Assembly: GCA_900538905.1 (NCBI GenBank)
Contig: UPZS01000005.1
Span: forward strand, 1-62,447
DNA from: an uncultured Sutterella sp.
Lineage (GTDB): Bacteria; Pseudomonadota; Gammaproteobacteria; Burkholderiales; Burkholderiaceae_F
Length of the DNA: 62,447 bases
Reading direction: 5' to 3'
The notes below the pieces were generated by a model. That model saw only the letters and a program-made list of their open reading frames with translations, made no database searches and had not been told where the DNA came from. The position numbers were made by a program, and so were the translations under genes. Positions 7,575-18,702 of this stretch are shown here, one piece after another. Positions within the stretch are counted from its first letter, which is position 1. The number at the start of each line of letters is the position of its first letter.

Positions 7575-10500
7575 ATGGCTAGTTCGCAAGCCGTGCGGCA
7601 GGAGGCTGCCGCAAAAGGCCTGTATCGTCCGGATGCCGAGCACGACGCCTGCGGTGTCGGCTTTGTGGCCAATATCAAGGGACATGTATCGCACAAGATC
7701 ATTGAAGATGCTTTGCTCATCCTTCACAATCTTGATCATCGCGGCGCCGTCGGTGCTGATCCCCTGTGCGGTGACGGTGCGGGCATTCTGATTCAGATTC
7801 CGGATGCGTTTTATCGTGAAGAAATGGCAGCGCTCGGAGTCAAACTTCCGGCGCCCGGCGACTATGGCGTCGGCATGATCTTTCTGCCGAGGGAACCCGC
7901 CTCCCGCCAAGCCTGCGAGCAGGAGCTCGAACGCATGGTCAAAAAGGAAGGCCAGGTGGTGCTCGGCTGGCGCGACGTGCCCGTGGATCAAACGATGGAA
8001 ATGAGCCCGACGGTGCGGGCCTCCGAACCCGTCATTCGTCAGATCTTTATCGGTCGCGGTCCCGACGTGATGGTTCAGGATGCCCTCGAGCGCAAGCTTT
8101 ATGTGATTCGCAAGAGTGCTTCGCATCGAATCCAGTCACTGAAACTCAAACACGGCGGCGAGTATTTCGTACCCTCGATGAGTACGCGCACCGTGGTCTA
8201 CAAAGGTTTGCTTTTGGCCGATCAGGTCGGACGCTACTACAGGGATTTGCAAAACCCTGCTTGCAAGAGCGCCGTTGCCGTCGTGCATCAGCGCTTTTCC
8301 ACCAATACGTTTCCGGCCTGGGCCTTGGCTCATCCGTATCGCTATATCGCACACAACGGCGAAATCAATACCGTCAAGGGAAATTACAACTGGATTCGCG
8401 CTCGGGAAAACGTCTGGAAGTCGGCCGTTTTGGGAGACGACGTCAAAAAGCTCGTGCCGCTCATCTATGAAGGGCAATCCGATACGGCCAGCTTGGACAA
8501 CGCCGTTGAGCTGCTCGTGATGGCGGGCTATTCGCTGCCGCAGGCCATGATGATGCTGGTGCCGGAGGCGTGGGAACGGTCTGAGACGATGGACGCTGAT
8601 CGGCAGGCGTTCTACGCCTACCATGCTCCGATGATGGAAGCCTGGGACGGGCCGGCGGCGTTGGTCTTTACGAACGGCGTACAGATCGGTGCCATGCTCG
8701 ATCGCAACGGTCTGCGGCCGGCGCGCTACATCGAAACGGAAGACGACACGGTGGTGTTGGCCTCTGAAGTGGGCGTATTGCCTATTCCGGAAGGTCGCGT
8801 CCGCCGCAAATGGCGCATTGAGCCGGGCAAAATGCTCTTTATCGATACGGTGCAGGGCCGCATCATTTCCGACGAAGAAATCAAGAATCAGGTGGCGCTC
8901 GACAAGCCTTATCGAGAGTGGGTGGAGCGACTCAATCTGCGTTTGGCTGATCTCAGCGCCGATGAAGAGTCAACCGCTCAAGCGCCGATGGCCGACGACC
9001 GATTGGCAGAGCTGCAGCGCGTATTCGGGATGACGCAGGAAGACGTAGACGTCGTTCTGATGCCGATGGCAACCAAGGGAATGGAGCCCACCGGGTCTAT
9101 GGGAAACGACGCGGCTCTTCCGGTTCTTTCTCAAAAAACGCAGTCGTTTTTTGCCTACTTCAAACAGCTCTTTGCGCAGGTCACTAATCCGCCGATCGAC
9201 CCGATCCGCGAAGAGTTGGTGACAAGCCTCTTGAGTTTCATCGGCCCCAAGCCCAATCTCCTGGATGTCAACAACGTCAACCCGCCGCGGCGAATTGAAA
9301 TTTTTCAGCCAGTGCTTGTTGAAAACGATATGGCCAAACTGCGCACGATTGACGAGCACACGGCAGGAAAATTCCGCAGTTTCGAGATTGACATCACTTA
9401 CCCGGCCGCCTGGGGCGACAGCGGCGTGGAAGCGCATCTGGCAAGTCTTTGCGCGCAGGCTGTCGACGCGATCGGAGAGGGCTACAACATCCTTATTCTG
9501 AGCGACGAAAACGTGAGCCGCGAGCGCGTGGCCGTTCCGGTTCTTTTGGCTTTAAGCGCGCTGCATCAGCATCTCATCCGGGAAGGATTACGCACCAATA
9601 CAGGTCTGATTGTGCACTCGGGGGCGGTTTTCGAGACGCATGACCTTGCGCTGCTTTTGGGATACGGCGCCGAAGCTGTGCATCCGTACCTGAGTTTGGC
9701 ACTGATCCGCAAGGCGGCTCCCTTGGCAGGGCTTTCGCCTGAAGATGCGGTGTCGCATTACGTCAAGGCCGTCGGCAAGGGACTAACCAAAGTAATGGCC
9801 AAGATGGGCATCTGCACGGTCATGAGCTACCGCGGAGCCCGCATCTTTGAAGCCGTCGGCCTTAACAGCGAGTTTGTGGATCGTTATTTTCACGGTACGC
9901 CGTCCAAAATCGAAGGTTTGGGGCTGTTTGACGTCATGCGGGAGGCGGTTAAGCGGCACGACGCAGCCTACGCCAAACGCATGCCGATCAAGGCGCAATT
10001 GGATTCAGGCGGCCAATACGCTTGGCGTGCCGACGGCGAAGAGCATATGTGGACGCCCGAGGCGATCGTCAAACTGCAGAGAGCGGCTCGTCAGAAGAAC
10101 TATCAGACTTACAAAGAGTATGCGGCGATCATCAACGACCAGAGCAAACGACAGATGACGCTGCGCGGCCTGCTGCGGTTTAAGACGGAAGCCTGCACGG
10201 CGATTCCGATTGACGAGGTGGAACCGGCCAAGGACATTGTCAGGCGCTTTGCAACGGGCGCGATGAGCATGGGCTCCATTTCTGCGGAGGCTCATGCAAC
10301 GCTTGCCGTTGCCATGAACCGCATCGGCGGCAAGAGCAACACAGGCGAAGGAGGTGAAGACCCGAAACGCTATGAGGCCGAACTCAAGGCAGGTCACTCC
10401 GTGGTTAAAAAAGGCATGACGGTTGCCGATGTTCTCGGACACGACCGCATTGTGGCCGACATCAAGCTCGAAGACGGCGACAGTTTGCGCTCACGCATCA

Positions 10501-12248
10501 AGCAAGTGGCAAGCGGTCGCTTCGGTGTGACTGAGCAATATCTGGCTAGTGCCGATCAGATTCAAATCAAGATGGCGCAAGGCGCCAAACCCGGAGAAGG
10601 CGGACAGCTACCGGGGCACAAAGTGACCGAGTACATCGCTGAACTGCGCTATTCGGTGCCCGGCGTGGGGTTGATTTCTCCGCCGCCTCATCACGACATC
10701 TATTCGATTGAGGATTTGGCTCAGCTTATCTATGACCTCAAGTGTGCCAACGGGAAAGCGGATATTTCGGTGAAACTCGTCAGCGAAACGGGCGTGGGCA
10801 CGGTCGCCGCGGGTGTGGCCAAAGCCAAGGCTGACCATATTGTCATTGCCGGACACGACGGCGGTACGGGAGCCAGCCCCGCTTCCTCCGTCAAGCACGC
10901 AGGCAGTTGCTGGGAAGTTGGGTTGGCGGAAACGCAGCAGACGCTTGTCGTCAACAAGCTGCGCGAGCGAGTGGTGCTGCAGGTTGACGGTCAGATCAAG
11001 ACCGGGCGCGATGTGGTGATCGGAGCCATGCTCGGTGCGGATGAATTCGGGTTTGCCACGGCGCCTTTGGTGGTCGAAGGCTGCCTGATGATGCGCCAGT
11101 GCCATCTCAACACATGCCCGGTGGGAATCGCGACGCAGGATCCTCAACTGAGAAAGCGCTTTAAAGGACAGCCTTCTCATGTTGTCAACTATTTCTTCTT
11201 CGTGGCCGAAGAGGTGCGCGAAATCATGGCGCAGCTAGGTGTTCGACGGTTTGAAGAGCTGATTGGACGCAGCGACCTTTTGGTACAGCGAGATGACATT
11301 GACAACTGGAAGGCCGAAGGCGTCGATCTTGCCCGCGTGCTATATCGGCCGCAAAGCCAGCCCGAGGAATGGCGCCATCGTTTGTCTCAAAGGCACGATC
11401 TCGAAAAAAGCCTCGACGCACGGATTCTTGCTGACATCGGACCGCATATCAAGGCAGGGAAGGCGGTTCGGAAGACCTATGCCATCGGCAACATCAACCG
11501 TACGGTGGGTACGCAGATTGCGCACGCGATCGTCGAGCAGTATGGCGCACGGGGGCTAGCCGACGATACGGTGCACCTGACGTTCAAAGGAACGGCCGGT
11601 CAATCCTTCGGAGCGTTTGCGGTGCCCGGCATGACGATGGTACTCGAGGGCGACGCCAATGACTATGTCGGCAAGGGACTTTCGGGCGGCCGCATCATCG
11701 TGAGGTCCGGCGTTGATTTTCACGGCAAGAGTCAGGAAAACATCATCGCCGGCAACACGACGCTTTATGGTGCGACTTCGGGCGAAGCCTATTTCAACGG
11801 TGTTGCGGGCGAGCGCTTTGCGGTGCGTTTGTCGGGAGCGAGTGCCGTTGTGGAAGGTACGGGTGATCACGGCTGTGAATACATGACGGGCGGCACCGTG
11901 GTGGTGCTTGGCAAAACAGGGCGAAATTTTGCCTCCGGTATGTCGGGCGGCGTCGCTTATGTGTTTGATGCCGACGGCGACTTTGAGTCGCACTGCAACA
12001 CGTCCATGGTCTCACTTGAACGAGTCGTCGCAAAATTCGAGCAGCGTCGCTCGAGCGACTCCCGTACCTGGCATCTCGGTGTGACGGATGAAGAGCTATT
12101 AAAGGATCTCATTGAGCGCCATGCGAGGTTTACGGGTTCCAAGCTAGCGGCTGAACTGCTCGCACATTGGAGCAACGCCCGGGCGCGGTTTGTGAAAGTG
12201 ATGCCGCTTCAGTACAAAGAAGCGCTTTTGGCCGGTGCCGGTCGATAA
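7575..12248 (+). CDS. gltB: Glutamate synthase, large subunit
   Basis: GltB transfers the amide of glutamine to 2-oxoglutarate, making two glutamates with GltD as NADPH-oxidising partner. The 1557-aa chain carries an N-terminal Ntn amidotransferase domain whose nucleophile is Cys26 (HDACGVGF) after a short propeptide. A central domain, the FMN site and the 3Fe-4S loop ([13 protein letters not shown]) follow, then the C-terminal beta-helix repeats. I chose the ATG at 7575 because a GGGAG lies 7 bp upstream. An in-frame start 39 bp earlier lacks a site and would lengthen the propeptide. Confidence 0.97.
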   Translation: MASSQAVRQEAAAKGLYRPDAEHDACGVGFVANIKGHVSHKIIEDALLILHNLDHRGAVGADPLCGDGAGILIQIPDAFYREEMAALGVKLPAPGDYGVGMIFLPREPASRQACEQELERMVKKEGQVVLGWRDVPVDQTMEMSPTVRASEPVIRQIFIGRGPDVMVQDALERKLYVIRKSASHRIQSLKLKHGGEYFVPSMSTRTVVYKGLLLADQVGRYYRDLQNPACKSAVAVVHQRFSTNTFPAWALAHPYRYIAHNGEINTVKGNYNWIRARENVWKSAVLGDDVKKLVPLIYEGQSDTASLDNAVELLVMAGYSLPQAMMMLVPEAWERSETMDADRQAFYAYHAPMMEAWDGPAALVFTNGVQIGAMLDRNGLRPARYIETEDDTVVLASEVGVLPIPEGRVRRKWRIEPGKMLFIDTVQGRIISDEEIKNQVALDKPYREWVERLNLRLADLSADEESTAQAPMADDRLAELQRVFGMTQEDVDVVLMPMATKGMEPTGSMGNDAALPVLSQKTQSFFAYFKQLFAQVTNPPIDPIREELVTSLLSFIGPKPNLLDVNNVNPPRRIEIFQPVLVENDMAKLRTIDEHTAGKFRSFEIDITYPAAWGDSGVEAHLASLCAQAVDAIGEGYNILILSDENVSRERVAVPVLLALSALHQHLIREGLRTNTGLIVHSGAVFETHDLALLLGYGAEAVHPYLSLALIRKAAPLAGLSPEDAVSHYVKAVGKGLTKVMAKMGICTVMSYRGARIFEAVGLNSEFVDRYFHGTPSKIEGLGLFDVMREAVKRHDAAYAKRMPIKAQLDSGGQYAWRADGEEHMWTPEAIVKLQRAARQKNYQTYKEYAAIINDQSKRQMTLRGLLRFKTEACTAIPIDEVEPAKDIVRRFATGAMSMGSISAEAHATLAVAMNRIGGKSNTGEGGEDPKRYEAELKAGHSVVKKGMTVADVLGHDRIVADIKLEDGDSLRSRIKQVASGRFGVTEQYLASADQIQIKMAQGAKPGEGGQLPGHKVTEYIAELRYSVPGVGLISPPPHHDIYSIEDLAQLIYDLKCANGKADISVKLVSETGVGTVAAGVAKAKADHIVIAGHDGGTGASPASSVKHAGSCWEVGLAETQQTLVVNKLRERVVLQVDGQIKTGRDVVIGAMLGADEFGFATAPLVVEGCLMMRQCHLNTCPVGIATQDPQLRKRFKGQPSHVVNYFFFVAEEVREIMAQLGVRRFEELIGRSDLLVQRDDIDNWKAEGVDLARVLYRPQSQPEEWRHRLSQRHDLEKSLDARILADIGPHIKAGKAVRKTYAIGNINRTVGTQIAHAIVEQYGARGLADDTVHLTFKGTAGQSFGAFAVPGMTMVLEGDANDYVGKGLSGGRIIVRSGVDFHGKSQENIIAGNTTLYGATSGEAYFNGVAGERFAVRLSGASAVVEGTGDHGCEYMTGGTVVVLGKTGRNFASGMSGGVAYVFDADGDFESHCNTSMVSLERVVAKFEQRRSSDSRTWHLGVTDEELLKDLIERHARFTGSKLAAELLAHWSNARARFVKVMPLQYKEALLAGAGR

Positions 12249-12263
12249 CCGTGGGAGAGAAAA

Positions 12264-13760
12264 ATGACCGAACAAAAGAACACCTCGACCGAAAGCCTGC
12301 AACGCATTGAACTCGGACACCAAAGCGTTCAAGAGCGCATCAAGCACTTCGGCGACTTCACGATCGCACTCACGGATGACGAAATCCATCGGCAGTCTCT
12401 GCGCTGTTTGCATTGCGGCACGCCGTTTTGCTCGGCAAGTTGCCCGTTGCACAACCGTCCTGTGGACTTCAATCGACTGGTTCGTGACGGCAAGTGGCGC
12501 GCGGCCTGGGAGTGTCTGAATTCGACGAGCAGTTTCCCGGAATTCACGAGTCGCGTTTGTCCGGCAATCTGCGAAGCGGGCTGCACGCAGTATTACCTCG
12601 AAGATGCCGCCGTCGGAATCAAAACCATCGAACGGGCCATCATTGACCGCGCGTGGCTCTCGGGCTGGGTCAAACCTCTCAAACCCTTGCTTAAAACGGG
12701 AAAGCGCGTGGCGGTGGTAGGTTCGGGGCCTGCGGGATTGGCTTGCGCTCAGCAATTGGCACGTGCCGGACACAAAGTGACGGTGTACGAGAAAAATGAT
12801 AAGGCGGGCGGCCTGTTGCGCTATGGTATTCCGGACTTCAAACTGCCGAAGGATCTTATCGATCGGCGCATCGAGCAGATGCAGGCCGAAGGCGTCACCT
12901 TCAAACTTAGTACCGCAATTGGTGCCAGAGAGTTTGCGCAAGGAGTGTTTTCCCAAGCGCAAAAGACAGTATCGGCAGACAAACTCAAGCGCGATTGCGA
13001 CGCTGTTGTTCTGGCGTGCGGCTCCGAGATTCCGCGAGATCTCAAGGTGCCGGGAAGAGAAGCCAAGGGGGTGCATTTCGCGCTGGAACTTTTGATCGGA
13101 CAAAACCGTGTCGTCTCGGGCGAACTTGATGAAGCGCCGATTTCATGCAAAGACCGTAAGGTTGTCATCATCGGAGGCGGCGATACCGGCAGCGACTGCG
13201 TGGGCATTGCGCGACGCCAAGGAGCGGCGAGCATCGTTCAAATCGATATCGGACCGTGTCCGCCGCAGCAGGAGGATAAGGTTGCCACCTGGCCGGATTG
13301 GCCCGTGAAGCTTCGCACCTCATCGTCTCACGAAGAAGGTTGTGAACGATTGTGGGGAATTTCCACCAAGGCGATTTTGGTGAACGATGCCGGAGAAGTG
13401 CGAGGACTGCACTGCGTGAAAGTGACGAGGGATCCGGTCACAAAAAAATTCACGGAAACCGTCGGCTCGGACTTTGAGATCGCGGCCGATCGCGTGTTTT
13501 TGGCGATGGGTTTTGTGCAACCGGCTCAGGAACTTCTTGAGGCCTTAGGGATCGAACGCGATGCCCGAGGAAACGCACTGGCCGGTATTGAGTCAGCTGC
13601 TTATCCTTTTGCGACTTCAGTGTCCGGCGTGTTTGCCTGCGGGGATGTCAGAAGCGGACAGTCGCTTGTGGTGCGGGCAATGAGCGAGGGGAGACGCTGT
13701 GCACGTGCCGTGGATCTCTATCTAATGGGATCCACTGAAATGCCAGCTTTTCGCGCGTAG
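12264..13760 (+). CDS. gltD: Glutamate synthase, small subunit
   Basis: GltD oxidises NADPH and feeds electrons through FAD and iron-sulphur clusters to GltB. The 498-aa protein shows the two N-terminal cysteine clusters (CLHCGTPFCSASCP and CPAICEAGC). The FAD-binding VVGSGPAGLACAQQL motif and the NADPH-binding IIGGGDTGSDCVG motif follow. It begins 16 bp after gltB with a GGGAGAG ribosome-binding site. The two genes form one operon. Confidence 0.97.
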   Translation: MTEQKNTSTESLQRIELGHQSVQERIKHFGDFTIALTDDEIHRQSLRCLHCGTPFCSASCPLHNRPVDFNRLVRDGKWRAAWECLNSTSSFPEFTSRVCPAICEAGCTQYYLEDAAVGIKTIERAIIDRAWLSGWVKPLKPLLKTGKRVAVVGSGPAGLACAQQLARAGHKVTVYEKNDKAGGLLRYGIPDFKLPKDLIDRRIEQMQAEGVTFKLSTAIGAREFAQGVFSQAQKTVSADKLKRDCDAVVLACGSEIPRDLKVPGREAKGVHFALELLIGQNRVVSGELDEAPISCKDRKVVIIGGGDTGSDCVGIARRQGAASIVQIDIGPCPPQQEDKVATWPDWPVKLRTSSSHEEGCERLWGISTKAILVNDAGEVRGLHCVKVTRDPVTKKFTETVGSDFEIAADRVFLAMGFVQPAQELLEALGIERDARGNALAGIESAAYPFATSVSGVFACGDVRSGQSLVVRAMSEGRRCARAVDLYLMGSTEMPAFRA

Positions 13761-13769
13761 GAGTCGGAG

Positions 13770-13797
13770 ACTGCCGAGATGGACAAAACTCGGCAGT
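13770..13797 (+). terminator. Terminator-like hairpin after gltD
   Basis: ACTGCCGAG (13770-13778) pairs with CTCGGCAGT (13789-13797), followed by TTTCTCC. The T-run is short, so termination may be partial. It lies between gltD and the convergent dgkA. Confidence 0.55.
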
Positions 13798-13812
13798 TTC
13801 TCCACACTTTTC

Positions 13813-14217
13813 TTAGTGCGCCATCAGCGGCGAGACGAAAGCGTCCCACAGCAGTACGCACCACACGAAGATGCAGAACGTGAGTGCAAAGAGCACGGCA
13901 CAGCTGCCGGCATCCTTGGCGTACTTGCTCATCGGATGAATTTCCGGCCCGATGCGGTCGATGGCGGCTTCCACGGCGGAATTCAGAAGTTCTGTCACGA
14001 GCAGAAACACGAGCGCGAAGACGGCAAAGAGCTTGAGCGTGAAGGCTGCCGGGATGAAAAAGAGGGCGACGAGTCCGACAACGGACAGAATGGATTCCTG
14101 CCGGAAAGCTTCTTCGGTTCGGAAGGCTTTGGCAAAGCCGTCGCGCGAGTAACGTGTGGCATTGATGAGGCGCCTAATGCCGGTTTTGCCTTTTAAGTCG
14201 CGTGCATCCTGAGGCAT
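13813..14217 (-). CDS. dgkA: Diacylglycerol kinase
   Basis: This small integral membrane enzyme phosphorylates diacylglycerol to phosphatidic acid. The 134-aa protein has three hydrophobic segments and the signature ELLNSAVEAAIDRIG with SKYAKDAGSCAV, which hold the catalytic Glu and the metal and ATP contacts of the E. coli-type family. An AGGA precedes the ATG. It sits alone, convergent with gltD. Confidence 0.93.
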   Translation of the reverse strand: MPQDARDLKGKTGIRRLINATRYSRDGFAKAFRTEEAFRQESILSVVGLVALFFIPAAFTLKLFAVFALVFLLVTELLNSAVEAAIDRIGPEIHPMSKYAKDAGSCAVLFALTFCIFVWCVLLWDAFVSPLMAH

Positions 14218-14245
14218 AGCAAAATTTCCTGCGTCAAAAGAGCGT

Positions 14246-14285
14246 CAAAAAATTGCGGCCGGGGAACTCAATTCCACGGCCGCAA
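14246..14285 (-). terminator. Rho-independent terminator of fba
   Basis: On the minus strand the 9-bp stem TTGCGGCCG/CGGCCGCAA (14253-14261 with 14277-14285) is followed directly by a run of Ts. It lies about 20 bp after the fba stop. Confidence 0.8.
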
Positions 14286-14306
14286 AACTGTGGCGTAAAA
14301 ACCGAA

Positions 14307-15371
14307 TTACTGAACCTTCTGAGCCAGTTCGCCGGCATCGTACTTGGCGGCCATCACAGAGAGCGAAAGAGGCTTGATGCGAGCGCCCTGACCTTCGCAG
14401 CCGAATTCAAGATAGCGGGTCTTGCACAGCTCGTAAGCGGCCTGACGGGCCTTCTTGAGGTATTCGCGCGGATCAAACTTTTCAGGGTGTTCGACGAGGA
14501 AGCGGCGAATCGCAGCCGTCATTGCCAGACGAATGTCGGTGTCGATGTTGACCTTGCGCACGCCGTGCTTGATGGCTTCCTGAATTTCGGAAACGGGCAC
14601 GCCGTAGGTTTCACGCATATTGCCGCCGAATTCGCGGATTTCTGCGAGGTATTCCTGCGGCACCGAGCTTGAGCCGTGCATCACAAGGTGCGTGTTCGGA
14701 AGACGTTCGTGAATTTCTTTGACGCGCTGAATCGAGAGAATTTCACCGGTGGGCTTACGCGTGAACTTATAGGCGCCGTGGCTCGTGCCGATGGCAATTG
14801 CCAGAGCGTCAAGCTGCGTTTCGCGCACGAACTCCGCGGCCTGATCGGGGTCGGTGAGAAGCTGTTCGCGCGACATGGTAGCGTCCGTGCCGTGACCGTC
14901 TTCCTTGTCGCCCTTCATGGTTTCCAAAGAACCCAGGCAGCCCAATTCTCCTTCAACGGACACGCCGATGCAGTGGGCGTTTTCAACCACTCGGCGGGTG
15001 ACGTCAACATTGTATTCGTAGGAAGAAATCGTCTTGCCGTCGCTCATGAGCGAGCCGTCCATCATCACGGACGTAAAGCCCATGCGCATGGCGATCTGGC
15101 AGACAGCCGGGCTCTGACCATGGTCCTGGTGCATGCACACCGGCACATCGGGCCAGCTTTCCACAGCGGCTTCAATGATGTGGCGAAGGAAAGCCTCACC
15201 GGCATACTTGCGGGCGCCGGCGCTAGCCTGCATGATGACCGGAGCGCCGACTTCGGCGGCAGCTGTCATGATGGCCTGAACTTGTTCAATGTTGTTGACG
15301 TTGAAGGCGGGAACGCCGTAACCGTTTTCCGCTGCATGATCAAGCAGCTGGCGCATGCTCACTAATGCCAT
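14307..15371 (-). CDS. fba: Class II fructose-bisphosphate aldolase
   Basis: This zinc-dependent aldolase splits fructose-1,6-bisphosphate into two trioses in glycolysis and runs in reverse in gluconeogenesis. The 354-aa protein has the class II landmark [10 protein letters not shown] (residues 79-88), with Asp83 as acid/base and His84 as zinc ligand. Later glycine-rich loops bind phosphate (for example HGSSSVP). It is followed by a strong terminator and lies 178 bp after the MATE gene. Confidence 0.96.
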   Translation of the reverse strand: MALVSMRQLLDHAAENGYGVPAFNVNNIEQVQAIMTAAAEVGAPVIMQASAGARKYAGEAFLRHIIEAAVESWPDVPVCMHQDHGQSPAVCQIAMRMGFTSVMMDGSLMSDGKTISSYEYNVDVTRRVVENAHCIGVSVEGELGCLGSLETMKGDKEDGHGTDATMSREQLLTDPDQAAEFVRETQLDALAIAIGTSHGAYKFTRKPTGEILSIQRVKEIHERLPNTHLVMHGSSSVPQEYLAEIREFGGNMRETYGVPVSEIQEAIKHGVRKVNIDTDIRLAMTAAIRRFLVEHPEKFDPREYLKKARQAAYELCKTRYLEFGCEGQGARIKPLSLSVMAAKYDAGELAQKVQ

Positions 15372-15549
15372 GTCGTATTTGTCCTAAATTGTGGCGTGCC
15401 CTTAAAAGGAAAGGGCATCGCAAAACAAGCGTTTCCTAATAAACGCTCCATGGAGTTTGGGAAGCATTCTAGCAAGAGAGGATTTCGAACTTACGGAAAA
15501 TTTGCAATCCGTCACGAGCCGACTGCTCAAATGCTTTCTGGTTTTTCCG

Positions 15550-16995
15550 TCAAACTTTTCGTGCGTGCGCGGCGTGTCCATGGGCAAGCGAATCGGCAAC
15601 ACGAACTTTGGAGACCCAAAGTGCAATGATCGAAAGCGTGACGCCGGCCAAGCACAGACCCACGGCCGTACACATCCAGAAGCCTTCGGCACGTAACGGT
15701 TGACCGAAGATGAGCGTGCCGTCAAAGGCAAAATAGTATCCGCCTCCTAAGCCCACGCCCCAGAGCATCACACCGTAGATGATCATCGGCAACATCGTGA
15801 CACGATAGCCTCGCAGCGCAAAATTGGAAACTGTCTGTGCGGCATCGGTGATGTGGTAAATCATGCCGAAAACAAGCAGAGAAGCGGCAAGCGATGTCAC
15901 AGCCGTTTCTTTGGAATAGAGCCCCAGCAGGAAGTTTTGACCGAAATACATAAAGGCGACCGAACAGGCGGCAATGCCCAAAGCAACCTTAAGGCCGCGA
16001 ACGGTGATTTCACGAGCGGCTTTCGGACTGCCGGCTCCAAGTGACTGACTCACCATCACGCACACGGCAATCGCGATTGAAAGCGGGATTTGGTAAAGCG
16101 TTGCCGTAATGTTGCCGACGATCTGATGGGCCGAGACATCTGTCGTGCCCAGGCGTGAGATGAAGATCGCCATGAGCGTAAAGGAGCTCACTTCAAAAAA
16201 GATCGATAGGCCGATGGGAATGCCTAACTTGAGCTGCGTGAGTACGGCTTTGATCTGCGGCCAGAAAAAGCGTTCGGCGCGCATCTTGTCGTAGAAGGCG
16301 TCCTTTTTGTAGATGACGATGTAGCAGATGAGCGCCAGCCATGCGTCGACAGCAAGCGACAACCCGGCACCCGCTCCGCCCAGAGCGGGAAAACCGAGCC
16401 ATCCGTACATGAAGATGCAGTTGAGCGGAATCTTGCAGGCGAGCATCAAAAGGCTCACGTACATCGTCACGCGAGGGCGGCTCACCGCCGCATTCAGAGC
16501 AATAAAGCTTCGGGAGACGATGGACGCGAAAATACCCGGCGCGGAAAAGACGAGAAAGAGCGAGGTCATGCGAGCGACTTCGCCTGAGACCCCGCCGAAT
16601 TTCGTCCAAAAATCCGTTTGCAGCAACAATATACAGCCGATGATGCCCAGCAGAATTGCCAGCCACAGGTTTTGAGAAAGTTCAAAGCCGATTGCTTTGT
16701 AATTGCGTGCGCCGTAGTGGTGACCGACGATGGGGGAGAGCCCCTGCAAAATGCCCACCAGTCCGAAAAGAACCATGACGGACGTCGCACCGCCCAAAGC
16801 GACGACGGCAAGGTGCTCTTTGCCGAGGTTGCCGGTCATCAAGGTGTCGATTGTGGCTGCGCCCATCAACGCCAGATTGGCGATGAAGATCGGGGCGGAG
16901 AGTTTGGCAAGCGCCCCGAGGCCGACATCGGGCTCGGCGGCGTGGTGCGGAACGATTTCAGGGGTTTTGTCGTTGGTTTTGACGGCTTCGCTCAT
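15550..16995 (-). CDS. MATE-family multidrug/Na+ antiporter
   Basis: This is a cytoplasmic-membrane exporter of the multidrug and toxic compound extrusion family, usually driven by Na+ or H+. The 481-aa protein has about twelve hydrophobic segments in two similar halves and an N-terminal cytoplasmic tail of about 40 residues. I start it at the ATG at 16995 (MSEAVKTND). An in-frame TTG 63 bp upstream has no ribosome-binding site and would add a poorly conserved extension. The substrate cannot be told from sequence. Confidence 0.88.
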   Translation of the reverse strand: MSEAVKTNDKTPEIVPHHAAEPDVGLGALAKLSAPIFIANLALMGAATIDTLMTGNLGKEHLAVVALGGATSVMVLFGLVGILQGLSPIVGHHYGARNYKAIGFELSQNLWLAILLGIIGCILLLQTDFWTKFGGVSGEVARMTSLFLVFSAPGIFASIVSRSFIALNAAVSRPRVTMYVSLLMLACKIPLNCIFMYGWLGFPALGGAGAGLSLAVDAWLALICYIVIYKKDAFYDKMRAERFFWPQIKAVLTQLKLGIPIGLSIFFEVSSFTLMAIFISRLGTTDVSAHQIVGNITATLYQIPLSIAIAVCVMVSQSLGAGSPKAAREITVRGLKVALGIAACSVAFMYFGQNFLLGLYSKETAVTSLAASLLVFGMIYHITDAAQTVSNFALRGYRVTMLPMIIYGVMLWGVGLGGGYYFAFDGTLIFGQPLRAEGFWMCTAVGLCLAGVTLSIIALWVSKVRVADSLAHGHAAHARKV

Positions 16996-17256
16996 ACGAA
17001 AAAAGACTCGAGGAATGGCAATCCGGGCGAAAGGAGGCGCCTTCGGGAGACAACTCAAACCTTCGGCGTCGATATCCCACAGGTTGAATCGACGTTCGGA
17101 TTGCTGTGCAGAGGATTCTACGCAGAATTGCTTAGAAAACGCGGATTTATGCGAAGAAAAAACGAAGGGGTGCCGCGCGGACTAAAATGCTATCAAAAGA
17201 ATTACTTTTCTTAAAAATAGTAGTTTCTGTAATAGTAAATTTTTCGGAATCCAAGT

Positions 17257-18681
17257 ATGTATACATTCATTGGTCGAGACAAAGAACTTTGCACGCTGCA
17301 GACGGCCTACGAATCGGATCGCTCCGAGCTGGTCGTAGTCTACGGACGCCGCCGCATCGGAAAGACCGCGTTGCTGACGCAATTTTGCAAGGACAAAGCT
17401 GGCGTCTACTTTGCCGCCAAACGACAGGACGATGCGGGGCAACGGCAGGATTTCAACGAAACGATGAAACGGGCCGGTGCGCCGGTTTCCAGAATGCTCG
17501 AGACGTTGCCCAATTGGGAGGCCGGTTTCCGTCAGTTGGCGGCGTTACCAGGAAGCGGCAAGAAGGTGATGGTGCTCGATGAGTTTCCGTATATGGCTGA
17601 AGGTAATCCGACGTTGCCATCGCTTTTGCAGCATCTGTGGGATCACGAGCTGCAGTCGGCAAATGTGATGATCGTTCTGTGTGGCAGTGCGCTCTCTTTC
17701 ATGGAAAAAGAAGTGCTTTCCGAAAAAAGCCCGCTTTTTGGGCGCGCTACGCGCACCGTCAAGGTTGATCAGATGCTCTTTGACGATGTGCGTCAATTTT
17801 TTCCTCAGTACGACGCGGCTGATGCCGTGCTTGCTTATTCCGTACTGGGCGGAACGCCGTACGCGCTGAACTGTTTTGATCCGAACCGTTCGGTCGAAGA
17901 AAACATACGCGAGCAATTGCTCTCGCCAAGCGGCCGACTGTGGGATTATCCGACGCAGCTTATCGCGCAGGAGTGTCGGGAGCCCGGGCGCTTCAACGAC
18001 ATCCTGAGGACAGTAGCCACAGGAAGCCATCGATTTTCCGAGATTGCATCAAAGACGGTTATTCAGTCGCCCAATCTGCCGCGCTACTTGCGCTCGCTTG
18101 CCGAGATGGGTTTTGTTGAGCGATCGTTTCCTGCCGATCAAAGTTTTAAGGAGAAAGCCAACAGTCAGCGAGGGTTATACGACATCGCGGACAATTTGGT
18201 AGCGTTCTGGTACCGCTATGTCTGGCCCAATTTCAGCGTTTTGAACATGGGAGGCGCTGAACTCGTCTGGAAGCATCAGGTTGCTCCCAGGCTCAACGAA
18301 ATCGCATCCTTTCCTTTTGAGGAAGTCTGCCGGCAGTATTTGGAAAAGCTCAATCTCAAGGAGAAGTTACCTTTTGCCGCGAGCCGCATCGGTCGCTGGT
18401 GGGATAAAAACGAGGAGGTTGATATTCTCGCGGTTCCGTTTGAAGGCCGCGCGCGGCTATTTGGCGAGTGCAAGTTCCGGCAGTCGGAATTTGCGCTCGG
18501 TGACTATGTGAGGCTCAAAAAGAAGGCGCAAGCAGTGCCGCACGAACAAGCGCACTACGTTCTGTTTTCCAAGTCAGGATTTGCGCCCGGCCTGAAACTT
18601 TTGGCTCAGGATCCAAACGAACATCTGACGCTCGTGACCTTGGACGAGGTTGCCGACAGCGTGGAGAAGAGCTTTAGCTGA
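17257..18681 (+). CDS. ATPase with DUF234/nuclease-like C-terminus
   Basis: The 474-aa protein belongs to the archaeal-type ATPase group (PF01637-like, with DUF234). Walker A is GRRRIGKTAL (residues 29-38) and Walker B lies in KVMVLDEFPYM (around 105). A winged-helix region follows. The C-terminal part shows EVDILAVPF then LFGECKF, which resembles the D...ExK core of PD-(D/E)XK nucleases. The function of the family is unclear. The gene is a single unit after an AT-rich leader unlike its neighbours, which hints at lateral acquisition. It is complete, with no frameshift seen. Confidence 0.85.
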   Translation: MYTFIGRDKELCTLQTAYESDRSELVVVYGRRRIGKTALLTQFCKDKAGVYFAAKRQDDAGQRQDFNETMKRAGAPVSRMLETLPNWEAGFRQLAALPGSGKKVMVLDEFPYMAEGNPTLPSLLQHLWDHELQSANVMIVLCGSALSFMEKEVLSEKSPLFGRATRTVKVDQMLFDDVRQFFPQYDAADAVLAYSVLGGTPYALNCFDPNRSVEENIREQLLSPSGRLWDYPTQLIAQECREPGRFNDILRTVATGSHRFSEIASKTVIQSPNLPRYLRSLAEMGFVERSFPADQSFKEKANSQRGLYDIADNLVAFWYRYVWPNFSVLNMGGAELVWKHQVAPRLNEIASFPFEEVCRQYLEKLNLKEKLPFAASRIGRWWDKNEEVDILAVPFEGRARLFGECKFRQSEFALGDYVRLKKKAQAVPHEQAHYVLFSKSGFAPGLKLLAQDPNEHLTLVTLDEVADSVEKSFS

Positions 18682-18702
18682 GCCGGCAAGATCATTGCGG
18701 CA

